Below are positions 23,451-33,699 of a DNA stretch of 64,000 nt, one piece after another. The stretch covers positions 682,001 through 746,000 of the forward strand of contig OZ025817.1 of the NCBI GenBank assembly GCA_964019425.1. The letters run 5' to 3'. Positions within the stretch are counted from its first letter, which is position 1. Each line of letters opens with the position of its first letter. Origin of the DNA: Flectonema sp. DT1601 (lineage: Eukaryota > Euglenozoa > Diplonemea > Diplonemida > Diplonemidae). The position numbers were made by a program, and so were the translations under genes. The notes below the pieces were generated by a model. It saw only the letters and a list, made by a program, of their open reading frames with translations, was not told where the DNA came from and searched no databases.

Positions 23451-24482
23451 TTACGATTCGTCAATTTCGTCTAACATAACGTCAACGTCTCCTTCAGAAG
23501 TAAATGTCTCCGTGTGAGGGAGGTCGTCATCTATTGCATCCGATGAGAAGCTTGTCCCTTTCGAGGGTTCGCATATTTCCCAAACATCTCGAAACCAGAC
23601 ATTGCAGGAATCGCAACCTCCAAATAAATAAATCTTATCTTGATATACAACAGAAGCCATCGAGTCTCGTTTACGAAAAGCACGAGGAGTATCAACATAA
23701 GACCAAGTAAGTGTAGTGAGGTTCAACATATGAATACCAGACATAGAATTTCTCAAATTAGTACCACCAATAACATAAAGAGTATTATTAATTATTGATG
23801 TCGTATGACGACCTCTTTTTATTGGTATCTCACCTTCGGTTGGTACTAAAGTCCAATCTGACTCAGACGTACGCTTCCATAAATCATTGAACTGACCACA
23901 ACCAAGACCACCAAATACATACAAACTATCCTTATCAACAAGGAGTTCACCAAAACTAGAACGGGTACCTATTTTGTTACTGCCAGGGACTCGGTACCAA
24001 CTGTTTGTTGGTATTTCATATCTCCAGGTGTCGTTGTACTTCTGAGCTCCAATTCCACCGAATAACCACATAGTCTTTCCTGTCACAGTACAGTTGTGAC
24101 TACTTCTGGCAGGGGGAGGATTCGTTTTTGGTTTTATTTGACGCCATTTCCACTCACCAATACGAATTTCCCACATGTCATTCTTCTTTGATGCTTCGCT
24201 GTTTCGATGACCAGTACCCCAACCACCAAATAGAATAAGTGTATCATTGTACAATACGAATGATGATTTCGATCGTGGTTCTGGTTCACTCTCTCCAACG
24301 ATATTAATATTTTTCCATTCAGCTTTTCCATTTGTGATGTCACACTGGTAGAGATCTCCGTACCTCTTTTGTCCTAATCCTCCATATAAATATGCAATAC
24401 CAGACTTCTCATCTATTGCGGCTGAGTGTCCAGATCTCGGTGAAGGGACCTCGCCAATGGATTCAAAACGGGAAATGGTCAT
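23451..24482 (-). CDS. Kelch-repeat protein, intronless, 343 aa
   Basis: A complete beta-propeller of Kelch repeats. Repeated cores are visible as YLYGGLG, LILFGGWG, WLFGGIG, YVFGGLG, YVIGGT and YLFGGCD, each followed by a Trp or Tyr in the typical position, giving about six blades over residues 10-310. The start MTISRFESIGEVPSPRSGHSA leads straight into the first blade. The last 35 residues are acidic (SSDAIDDDLP, DVMLDEIDES) and probably disordered. There is no BTB or F-box domain, so it is a stand-alone propeller like Rab9-effector or leucine-carboxyl-methyltransferase-associated Kelch proteins. Partner unknown. A TTCTTTCTAAAG tract sits 16 nt before the ATG. Confidence 0.9.
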   Translation of the reverse strand: MTISRFESIGEVPSPRSGHSAAIDEKSGIAYLYGGLGQKRYGDLYQCDITNGKAEWKNINIVGESEPEPRSKSSFVLYNDTLILFGGWGTGHRNSEASKKNDMWEIRIGEWKWRQIKPKTNPPPARSSHNCTVTGKTMWLFGGIGAQKYNDTWRYEIPTNSWYRVPGSNKIGTRSSFGELLVDKDSLYVFGGLGCGQFNDLWKRTSESDWTLVPTEGEIPIKRGRHTTSIINNTLYVIGGTNLRNSMSGIHMLNLTTLTWSYVDTPRAFRKRDSMASVVYQDKIYLFGGCDSCNVWFRDVWEICEPSKGTSFSSDAIDDDLPHTETFTSEGDVDVMLDEIDES

Positions 24483-25378
24483 TTATGTTATTATTTAACT
24501 TTAGAAAGAATGTTTTATTTTCAAATTAAACTAGTCGGGAAGATCATCGATTCAGTTCCTTACAGTCAGCTGCATGAATCGGGACACATATTTTTTCGCT
24601 GCTATCTTACTACCGAAGTTTAGCTTCTGTTGTACAGTCACTCTCACATTATACGTGACATTTTCGGGTTGGGTTTGGGTAACCCTCTCTGTAGAGAATT
24701 AGCCTTGTGCTAGATCAGAAAGTTCAAACCGTTCAACAAGAACACAATCTCCAACAGGATACTATCACTATCAAGAACAGAAAGGTTAAGTAAATTGAGT
24801 GACGAACATTAGAACAAGAACTCATCTCCTCCCATAGTGGTAACATTACTAAGACCAGAGAGATCAAGTGTAGTGAGTGAAAAAACAAGTTTGACAAGAA
24901 TTCATCTCCAACAACTCCAACTAAAAGTACAGAATGATATCGACTCGGCTAACAACATCACAGAAAAGATAAAGGGAACCGTTAGCTTTCCAGCCTAAGA
25001 AGCAGCTACTAACATTCATTGAATAACCAAACCCTTTTCTTCTACACCTGCTTAAACACTTCACCAGACGCCACTATCAACTCGTTACTCGCAAGAAAAT
25101 CAGGACTAGACATGAATCACACTTTGGAGAGCTCCAAATCCAAACACGTTACAGGAACCTGCATTACTTTTGAGTATTGAGTATCAGCTGAAAGATGATA
25201 ATAAAATTCATTTCTACAGCACAACAACATTATTAAAATAACAACAGTCGACTAAAAGTAATATCACCACTAGTAAATCCAATCATCTTTACGTTGTAAT
25301 AAACTAAAGACAAATCTAACTATAACACTGCGGGAACGTCACACGGAGTTCGATACTCAAAAGCAGTGGGTTCGTCTT
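24483..25378. other. Intergenic region, about 900 bp, low homopolymer content
   Basis: Unlike most spacers here it has almost no long A/T runs and normal complexity, but no open frame or recognisable RNA. It follows the stop of homoserine dehydrogenase and precedes the Kelch gene, so it may hold an unusually long UTR or an uncharacterised non-coding transcript. Confidence 0.5.
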
Positions 25379-26383
25379 TCACTGTCGCATTGCTTCCAAG
25401 CAATCAGTTAGACAACCGAAAGCCGTATCACTAATACCGGGATTGGTACTTTTAATTAAAATTGGTTCTAAGACATCGGTAAAAATTTCAACAGCGCTAC
25501 TGGCTTCAGGGAGATTATAAAAAGGAGAAGAAGAGTCAACTTTTTGTAATGTGACACGGGGGTTTGGAGGTCCGTAGCAGACGACTTTATAGCGGAGATT
25601 GGATTCAGCAGCAGAAGTGATATCATCAGCGGTGATGGTTGAGATCGAATCCTTTGGAATGGTTTCTAACTTGAGAGGTTCCTTCATAAGAACTGAAGAG
25701 ATAGCTGCCACTTTAACTGCAGCGTCCCATCCGTCAATATCCCCGCTGGGATCTTCTTCAACACATCCAATCTGTCGACCCTTCTCTAAAGCTTCTTCAA
25801 AAGTGAGTCCTGTCTCCATACAGGTTAATATTAAATTACTCGTAGAATTCAAGACTCCTCTAAACCCTGTTACCTTCGCACCCCTCAAACAATACTTTGC
25901 CATGTTAAAGATAGGAACCCCGTCCATTACAGCAGATTCGAATAAGAATTTCCTGTTGTGCTGCTTAGCCAGTTTTGTTAACTCCGCGTAGCCATGAACG
26001 ACAGGACCCTTGTTGGCAGAGACAAAATGCATGTTGTTAGACAAGGTTTGCCGAGCCATTGATATAGCTGGTTCAGCAGTTTTATAGTTCACAGGAATAC
26101 ACTCGATTATAATGTCAACGTTGTATGGATCTTTTGAGAGGTCTTCTATTAGTATGGCAGGTTCGTCTCGTGGACCCAGCTCTTTGATGTTGAGTAACTG
26201 ATGTAAGTCTAGTCCTTGAGCATCTTTCCTCCCTCCTCGACTTTTTGTTTGAACACATATAACAGAAAACTTAATGTCTTCTTCTTCTTGTAGTTGTTCA
26301 CTCTTTTCTAAAATCATTTTTACCAAGGCAACTCCAACTGACCCAAATCCGTAAATAGCTATTCTACAAGTTCGAGGAGGCAT
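25379..26383 (-). CDS. Homoserine dehydrogenase, intronless, 334 aa
   Basis: NAD(P)-dependent reduction of aspartate semialdehyde to homoserine, on the route to threonine and methionine. The Rossmann fold starts at once with IAIYGFGSVG (GxGxxG at 12-17). Later family signatures follow in order: VSANKGP, FESAVMDGVPIF, GVLNSTSNLIL and EEDPSGDIDGWDAAVK, which holds the substrate-binding acidic and catalytic Lys residues. There is no fused aspartate kinase and no C-terminal ACT domain, so it is the short monofunctional form. No presequence is visible; MPPRTCRIAIYG is too short, so it is probably cytosolic. About 15 A residues stand directly before the ATG. Confidence 0.93.
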   Translation of the reverse strand: MPPRTCRIAIYGFGSVGVALVKMILEKSEQLQEEEDIKFSVICVQTKSRGGRKDAQGLDLHQLLNIKELGPRDEPAILIEDLSKDPYNVDIIIECIPVNYKTAEPAISMARQTLSNNMHFVSANKGPVVHGYAELTKLAKQHNRKFLFESAVMDGVPIFNMAKYCLRGAKVTGFRGVLNSTSNLILTCMETGLTFEEALEKGRQIGCVEEDPSGDIDGWDAAVKVAAISSVLMKEPLKLETIPKDSISTITADDITSAAESNLRYKVVCYGPPNPRVTLQKVDSSSPFYNLPEASSAVEIFTDVLEPILIKSTNPGISDTAFGCLTDCLEAMRQ

Positions 26384-27308
26384 TTTTTTTTTTTTTTTGA
26401 ATTTTGAAAAGTTTTACGCATGAATCTGAGTATCTAAATTAATTATAAAGTAGACCGAATGATCAGACTGACCTAACCTGCTCTCTCTCCCTTTCTCTAC
26501 TACCATCAACAAGAAGACATATGTTTCCTCCACACAGGTCACACAGAAACACTTGATGTGACAAACGATGGTAATTAGTTCGCATCTTCCAAGTACATTA
26601 CTTCAAAAAAAAGCAATATGAAGACAGCAATATGTTTATGATAAATAAAAGTGAGTAGAAGTCGATTTATTTATTTTTTTTTTTAAAATAACAGAATAGT
26701 AACAAATCGGACTGAACAAGGGGAAGAGGAAAAACCTTATTTAATTATTATAATTATTAGCACATTTTTGTGTTTTTTTTTATTTTTTTTTTTTCTTGCA
26801 AACTACAACTAACTCAAAGTCGCAGCAAAAAAAAAAATATTCAATCAAAAAAAAAGTGGGAAAATAATATCCCAATACAAAAATTAGAAAGGTTGACAGC
26901 TACCTGCACATAAAATGGAGATTGTAGTCTGCCGTTGCATTAAAAACAGACGGGAAAAAAAACATAGCTAAGCATTTTTTTTTTTTTTTAAATGCTGGAT
27001 ATAATAGCGCATATTTTAAGATTAAGAAATATACATACTTAAAAAAGCCCCCCCTCCTTTAAAGGGGAAATTAAGGGGAAAATAATTAAAAAATTCCCCC
27101 ATTATTTTCCTCTTCATTATTTTTTTTGAAATTCTCTTCAAAGGAGGGTGTACGTGTATGAAACAAAAAAAAACACGACAAATTAAAAACACAAACATCA
27201 CACGATTGATGCCAGTGAAAAACCTGGCTCACAACAAACAACAACAAAAAAAAAAAAAATTAAAATTAAAATTAAAATTAAAATTAAAATTAAAATAAGA
27301 TAACACGA
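26384..27308. other. Intergenic region, about 925 bp, with imperfect inverted repeat and hexamer repeat
   Basis: Contains A/T runs, an imperfect inverted repeat at about 27044-27152, and a TTAAAA microsatellite at about 27259-27297. No gene is seen. Part must be the 3' UTR of the STIMATE-like gene, whose stop is at 27309. Confidence 0.5.
27259..27297. repeat. Microsatellite (TTAAAA)n, about six units
   Basis: Six consecutive TTAAAA hexamers directly downstream of the STIMATE-like stop codon, adjacent to an A run. Confidence 0.9.
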
Positions 27309-28109
27309 TTATGATTTGATGGCATCATTGACATGTATTTTATCCTCGTCACTCCATTCAGGTTTTATATTGTCTTCTGATGATCCCGAAGACTGATACG
27401 TGACGTCTGATAGAAGGGAACGATTCTCGTCATTAGTACCTTCTGGAGTTGGTCTTTTAATAACCGTATCGTATATTAAATACTGCAGCGTATCAATCAC
27501 AACAGGTACGACTAAGATTACAATCCATAGCTCTGCTCCATTAGAGAGGCATCGAGCCCATGAGAATACGTATTTTCCGAGGTCATGAAGTTCGCTTCTG
27601 AGGGGTATAAAAAAAGCAGCTTCCACGGCTATATTACAAACAACCATTATGAGAGTCCAGGCACCCAGTTGAGCGAATATTCTCCATTTTTGCAACGGTT
27701 GACCATAGTCACCGAATGGTAAAATTAAAGTCCATTCTCTCTTCCTGGCAATCATTTTAACCAGTTGTAAAATCACGTATGCCGGAGGTATGACCAGTAG
27801 TGCTTGAAATCCACTTTGCACTACGTAAGTTATACATTCAGAGTCACAACACTCGACAGTAGAATCACAAGGTTTCTTCTTCTCCAACAGTGAATGTATT
27901 ATAACACTGAAACCTACTTTTGTAAAATGAGTCACTGCCCCTCCTACAATCTGCTTACTGCAGTCCAACAACAAAGTGAGAACAGGTCTTCTATGTTTCT
28001 CACATGTCCACCTAATAATAACAGAGCTAAAGGCTACAATTCCAATACACAGCTGAACAAGCCATCCGTAAATAGATGTTGGGCTGCAGTGACCTACTCT
28101 GCTGACCAT
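27309..28109 (-). CDS. STIMATE: STIMATE/TMEM110-family multipass membrane protein, intronless
   Basis: A 266-aa protein matching the STIMATE (TMEM110) fold known as an ER membrane protein that, in animals, helps STIM1 at ER-plasma membrane contacts. Hydrophobic segments lie at about 13-33, 55-73, 95-120, 143-168 and 193-213. Family-type signatures visible are RRPVLTLLLDCSKQ, FGDYGQPLQKW and VPVVIDTLQYLIYD. The C-terminal 45 residues are acidic and soluble. Animal STIM may well be absent here, so the role could be more general ER shaping or contact-site formation; that is inference. A clear acceptor-like TTCCACCCCCCAG stands 12 nt before the ATG. Confidence 0.85.
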   Translation of the reverse strand: MVSRVGHCSPTSIYGWLVQLCIGIVAFSSVIIRWTCEKHRRPVLTLLLDCSKQIVGGAVTHFTKVGFSVIIHSLLEKKKPCDSTVECCDSECITYVVQSGFQALLVIPPAYVILQLVKMIARKREWTLILPFGDYGQPLQKWRIFAQLGAWTLIMVVCNIAVEAAFFIPLRSELHDLGKYVFSWARCLSNGAELWIVILVVPVVIDTLQYLIYDTVIKRPTPEGTNDENRSLLSDVTYQSSGSSEDNIKPEWSDEDKIHVNDAIKS

Positions 28110-28121
28110 TTGTGTGCTGTG

Positions 28122-28140
28122 CTGGGGGGTGGAATAATTC
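28122..28140 (-). promoter_or_regulatory. Pyrimidine tract plus AG before the STIMATE-like gene
   Basis: The minus strand reads GAATTATTCCACCCCCCAG, followed 12 nt later by the ATG. There is no coding exon upstream before the stop of the WD40 gene at 28347, only 237 bp away, which makes trans-splicing the simplest reading. Confidence 0.45.
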
Positions 28141-28346
28141 AGTGTACTGATGCTATGTTAATAATCTTATGTTACGTCAATAAATAAAAAGTATTTTGAT
28201 ATGCCTGCATTTAATGAAATAGTTATTATAAATTTAGTTTCCGTAATGAAAAACGACATACACGAGGACAGCAGCAGTAGCTGAGTTCTTGTGAAAAGAA
28301 AGTTGAGATGGGTTTATAAAAATGTTAATGAGTTAGTAAATTTTTT

Positions 28347-30112
28347 TTATGAAGTTGTTTTTATTTTCCAAATAAACAATTCATCATCACCAGCTGTTGT
28401 TACAAGAACTGGGCAATTTGATTTTCCTGAAGACATCATCACGCAGAGCATTGAAACAATTCCACAGCAGTGTTGAGATACAGACGACAGTTGACATCCT
28501 GCTTCTTCATCCCAGAGTTTTACTAATCCATCAGAAGAAGCCGTAATCAGTCTATTAGTAACTGATGTGATACATGTTATTGTCGATGCATGAGCTTTAA
28601 CTCTCCAAACTCGTTCTCGACTTTGTAATTTCCATTTCATGAGATAGCAGTCATCTCCACCAGTAAACAGTGTTGACATATCATCCTTAAGACGTACACA
28701 AGAAACAGATCCCAAATGACCTCTCAAGTAGGTATCATTCTCCCAAACCGCATACCTTGTACTACATGTTGGAATATCTCTCCTAACAGGAAGGGCTTCC
28801 AGAAGTATAAAACAAAGTCTTGCAGTTGGAACACCAAAACAATGTAAATTTTGAGATACAAATATCCCAATGGCTCCAGAGTTGTATCCAACAGTTAGGA
28901 CCTGACCAGCGGCGTGAACGTGTGTGACTTTATCAAGTGTCCCTGATTTAGTTTTTCGATAGATAGCTGGAAATAAACCAGCTGAGGTACCACGAGCTAA
29001 ATCCCAAACCGTGACTGAACCATCTCTTGATGACGATATAAATTGTCCACCCCAAACACACATCGATGAGATCGCTGCCGTACTATCATTAAAGACTCTG
29101 TACATTCTGTCTCTAGTCAAATTTAATAGACGAATTGACTTATCAACACTGCCTGTTATAACAAACATTTCTGGAACAGCAATTCCCCTTTCTCTCAACT
29201 TACAACATATAATGTGAGTTACAGGATATACTTGGCAGAATGGTAATTCTTTGTAGGATGATTTCTTTCTATTTTCACTTTTTATTTTGCATCTACTCGA
29301 GAGTGACATTTGTAGAACTTCACCTCCATCACATCCGACGTAGATGATGTCAGGATCACATAGATTCGATGTTATGCAAAGAACTTTCTTCTTATCCGCA
29401 ACTACTAACACCTCACTGCAGTAAAGTCGAACTCCAGAGCTGCATTGTAATTTTGTGTTGTGTAGTTCGGTGAGTAAGTTGCTCGGTACGATGGCCTTAC
29501 AATTCGCAAATCTGTTTTTTTTTTTTTTTTTTTTTTTAAATCTGAATGTCTCCTCCGTCTGTACATAGGTGTCATGTGCTTTCTTGCAGACACGACAGGC
29601 CTTTCCTTTTTTCCACTTTCGATCCCCCACAACAACAATCACATACGAAGATTCATAAGGTAATTTGCTTAGTGTCCGAGCAGCGCTGATTGTTACATCA
29701 GCGAGTTTCCAAAATTTATCTGACAAAGAGGATGGGTCTCTAACTTCAATTTGAGATATAACATCCTGTCAGTAGTTTTTATAAAGTTTTGAATTGTTTA
29801 ACAACACTACTCTTAAGAGAAGTGAATACATACTAATAATCGTTCTGATTCCAACATTAAGTAAGATTTCTCCACTACTTTTCGTTGTCTACAAGATCCG
29901 TAAGCTCTTCGTAACGTAGCTCTGCATGAGGCGAGGGATGACAGTAATTCTCGTCGTTTTAACGTGCTGGTATTGCCATGAAGCTCTACAGGTATCCTCA
30001 GCGGATTGTCACTCAACAGCGTACAATCATAAAGTACAGAGCTCTTAAGTTGCGATGATTGAACTTGAGATTTATCAACCAAATCTACGATTGGAGCTGT
30101 AGAAGGACGCAT
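28347..30112 (-). CDS. WD40-repeat protein, two exons
   Basis: Exon 1 (30112-29834, starting MRPSTAPIVDLVDK) joins exon 2 (29765-28347) in phase to about 565 aa. A GTG 18 nt earlier is not a plausible start. The C-terminal two thirds hold WD40 blades, with FVITGSVDKSIRLLN, FISSSRDGSVTVWDL, LFTGGDDCYLMKWKL, LITASSDGLVKLWDE and TTAGDDELFIWKI as the clearest. The middle carries CRVCKKAH. A run of about 22 A encodes eight lysines between the FRF and NRFANC segments (near 29515-29537). It is flanked by a CAG acceptor-like site, but no in-frame donor is evident, so it is either a real polylysine or an unresolved intron. The N-terminal 200 residues have no recognised fold. Partner and role unknown. 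Confidence 0.85.
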
Positions 30113-30327
30113 TATAAAACAACTATTCACATTGTCTATATAAAACTAACTGTATGCAATATATGTGTATAAAGTATCTAATAAAACAAAACCCAAACAC
30201 GACATAAAGAAGTATCTAAATATTTAATTATATAATTTTTCTAACTAAAAGAATCACACAATACAGGGTAAGGACAAGTTTTAATTATTCTCAAGGATGA
30301 AAATTTGTTGCTGTGACAACTTATTGT

Positions 30328-32647
30328 TTAGTAGGCGCGGTATCCAGGCTCTAAGCAAGCTCGTAAGTTTCTCGTCATTGCCTGTTGTTGGATTTTTAGT
30401 GATGGGCATAAATGATTCGGGGAAAAAAAAAAAAAAAAAAAGAAACGTACCTTGCCATCGGTAGCGCACTGTAGTAGTAGTGCCCTAGCCCTATCTGTCT
30501 CACCGGAAAGCATCGCCTTCCGAGCTGATTCGAATTTCATCTGACGGCACGACACCAGATCTGATTGTGTTAATTGTCAGTGGTTTTATTATCCATTATT
30601 ATAATAGAAAACAATAAACAAGTCACTACATACCTGCAAGCTCATAACCAGAAGACGTTGAGTGATGACGAAGTGGACTAGTGAATCTGTCAGCCACAGA
30701 TAACTTACTACTTCCATACCTACTCGTGTTTAAACTAATTGGAGTTAGTGGAGATGGATCTCCCATACTACTGCAGGCAGAAAGACAGTATCCCTGTCCG
30801 TAATTTTCTTTCTCTGAATGAGATTTTCGCCTGTTGCTACCACCACGAGAATCAATACCTCTGAGAAAGTTAAATGCTTGAGAATCATCTGCACAGCTAT
30901 TCAGAGTCGGTGAACCTCGTTGAGAATAATATAAATCATTTTGTAGAAGTTTCTGACGAGCAATTGAATCCGCCAAGACATTCTTTAATAAGTCTCTCTG
31001 TGGTGATATTTCTTTACTAATTCTCATTGGAGAAACACCTCTATCCGTGTAAACAATACTCGACTGAGGCGATTGATCAGTCTCCGATTGAAGTGTTAGT
31101 TTTTCTTTATGTTGACAGCTGCTACTGCTAACACTCTGTTTTTGAATAGACCCTTCTTTTGTTTCAGATTCGTCAGTTGTTTGACTGCCAACAAACTGCT
31201 CAGTTGTGTTAGTTATTAGGTGTACTGGTGTACCTATAGAAGGATCAACCTCATCGCTTATTATTTGTTGGTTATCATCGAATTCAAAACTATTATTGTG
31301 TTTTGGTATAGGAGGTTTTAAACTTTCGATACTATTTTTATTTATTGATGACTTTGACTGGTCAGCTATACTTCGAATTACATTTACATCACTACTGTGA
31401 CTGTTAGCTCTTAAAGGAATGTTTGAACTCATTCTCATACTTTGGTGAGATTCAGAAATTGATTGACGACTACCAACTCCAGAGATTACATCACTATTTG
31501 AGGTATTCAAACGGATCGGAGCCGGTCCACACACAGTAGTGTCAGTTCTCAACGGTCCCCTTCCCAACCTTCCTCTTGATCCAATACTATTGTGTGGTGT
31601 TGGTGCAGGTAATGAATCTACTCGTTGGTTACTAACCTTTCCATAACTTATATCAGTTACTGTGACTCCAAGTGGTGTACTCGCTCCTGAGAAATTTCTG
31701 AAAGAGTTGACCGCACACGGTACTCCATCCAGTAAGTCTGATGTCTTTCTACTATTTAAACTCTTAGGACGTAGTCTATCTGAATTATGTGGACCTGAAG
31801 TGAAGGCTGATGAAGTAGAAGTTGCAGCAGAGTCGGGTACTTTAGTTTGCTTGTGAGCGATAGTTGAAGGTGTTCTACCACCAGGTCCTAACCCAAGTCC
31901 CATTGATAGTAGTGGTGGTGGTGGTGAGATGCTATTGTTATTATTACTATTGCTGTTGTTATTATTGTGTTGAGCATGTTGTTGGATTTGAGACACAGGT
32001 TTTGGTGTTCCCAACAAACTAATTTCCCTATCAGATGCCGGTGATGACCAGGTAGTATCCGGCGCGACTCCCCATCCAGGTAGTGTTGAAGGATCAGGAA
32101 GATCACAAAATATTTTACTTTTTTGTGTTTCCCAAAGAGATAACGACGCCTCACTATTAGCTGGAGTACCCGTATATCTTCTTCGTTGATTGTGACCTCT
32201 CACTATTTCATCAACTTCTTCAGCAATCGCTCTCGCTTTCTGTTCCGCATCCCTGAACGTATCCTCCTCCACAGATGAGGTGGTTTCTAGGTTTGAATAG
32301 AAGTCCTTTAAGTCTTTCATGTCTTTCATATTTTTGATAGTACCACAGGATGTGTCCAGAAGTAGTTCAGTCATTTCATCAACTTGTTTTGATAAAATAC
32401 ACATCTCTGTTGTTAACTTAACAACTTCTTGTTCTACTTTATTGTTATTACGAATCTCTGGTAACGCCTCTGTAAGTTGTTCTTCAGGAGAGCCTGGATC
32501 ACATGCCCTCTCCAATGACAAGGATTTTTCTGACCTAACTCTGTCTCTGGTCTCTCTCATAGGCAGAGGTGGACTGTACACAGCAGGTGATCTTATTGCC
32601 GGCGGATGTGGAGAAAGGTCCCGTCGGTGGACAAGAGCCACCGACAT
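30328..32647 (-). CDS. Ser/Asn/Pro-rich low-complexity protein with short coiled coil, three exons
   Basis: Exons 32647-30634, 30560-30451 and 30381-30328 join in phase to about 725 aa. Residues 55-150 are helical and likely a coiled coil (EQEVVKLTTEMCILSKQVDE). The rest is disordered with many SP sites, an Asn/Ser stretch near residue 225-245, and several RSP/SPMR motifs. The last 55 residues, mostly from the two small exons, form a predicted helical unit (QMKFESARKAMLSGETDRAR). I recognise no family. The A run that directly precedes the ATG (over 20 A) is the longest leader of this sort here. Abundant SP motifs suggest phosphorylation and a scaffold or cytoskeletal role, but this is weak inference. 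Confidence 0.75.
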
Positions 32648-32937
32648 TTTTTTTTTTTTTTTTTTTTCTTTTGGGGTATCAAACCTGACAATTTTTTAAA
32701 AAAAAATAAACTTTCAAAATAAACAAAAAAAAAACTGTCACAGAATTCGATTATCAAAAACACCCGCTGAAACCCAGGTATAATAATTACTACCTTACTC
32801 GAATAAAGGATAGAAGAGGTCCGAGAAGCAAAAGTAATTTTAAGAAAATGAAGTGAACAAAAAAAACTAATAGCTGTAGTCTACTATTAGTATCACGAAC
32901 AGAGTATTGTTATTTTTATAAAAAGAAAATCAAACGG

Positions 32938-33699
32938 CTACTCTGCTGTGTGTGAATCTCCCTCAGCTACCAATTGGTGACCATTACGACCGTCAGGTTT
33001 AAATACGTAAAGCCCACAATATTCAGTCCAAACTGTGGAATCTTCACCCGACAAGAAGTTGTACATTCCCGTCAGAGGAGCACCGTGAGAGATGCAGACA
33101 ATAGTTTTGTTAGCATGCAGTGTTTGTAATTTCTGTAAAAATGCTGCAACACGACTAAAACAAGAAGGGAAAGACTCCAAGTTATTTTCAATAGTAACAT
33201 CAGGCAAGGAGCTGATCGACTTGTATTCTGTCGACACCAAGTTAGAAACACTTGAGTGAAGCTGTTGCGGTGATCTCACTAATTCATGTAAAGATCGATA
33301 AGCGTTTTTATTAATATTATCAGCGTGCTGTTCATCTGGTCCTCCCCAATGACCGTTTGACTTTGGATAGCACCACGACTTGTACCAGTCTTCACATAAA
33401 GCTTCTAGTAGTCCTGGTTCAGTATGTATTTGTAATGCTTCGTCTTCGAGTCCCTGGATGACACCTTCAGCTGTTTCAACCGTTCGTGTTAGAGGTGACG
33501 CGAATACTTGAATGTCACTCGGCAGGTTTAGTCGTGTTATTTCTTCACGAATTCTCCTTCCTAAACATCTTGCTTGACGTTTTCCGTTTTTTGTAAGCTG
33601 TGGATCCCATGGACGGGTAGCACGGCCTTCACTAACCATCCATCCCTCAGCATCTGAAAGATCAACTCGTTCTCCGTGACGTGCAATTATCACCACCAT
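32938..33699 (-). CDS. Histidine-phosphatase (phosphoglycerate mutase-like) superfamily protein, 253 aa
   Basis: Acid phosphatase-type catalytic site: the N-terminal RHGE motif (VVIIARHGERVD, nucleophile His at residue 8), a second Arg in SPLTRTVETAEG, and the C-terminal SHGAP carrying the second His. Product-side spacing (HGERVD then W and D..LT..G..QA) resembles the UBASH3/ecdysteroid-phosphatase branch more than the glycolytic mutases. There is no UBA or SH3 domain. The start was placed at MVVIIARHG because the residues upstream are translated A/T-rich leader with an acceptor-like TTCTCAAATAAAAG. Substrate unknown. Confidence 0.88.
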   Translation of the reverse strand: MVVIIARHGERVDLSDAEGWMVSEGRATRPWDPQLTKNGKRQARCLGRRIREEITRLNLPSDIQVFASPLTRTVETAEGVIQGLEDEALQIHTEPGLLEALCEDWYKSWCYPKSNGHWGGPDEQHADNINKNAYRSLHELVRSPQQLHSSVSNLVSTEYKSISSLPDVTIENNLESFPSCFSRVAAFLQKLQTLHANKTIVCISHGAPLTGMYNFLSGEDSTVWTEYCGLYVFKPDGRNGHQLVAEGDSHTAE

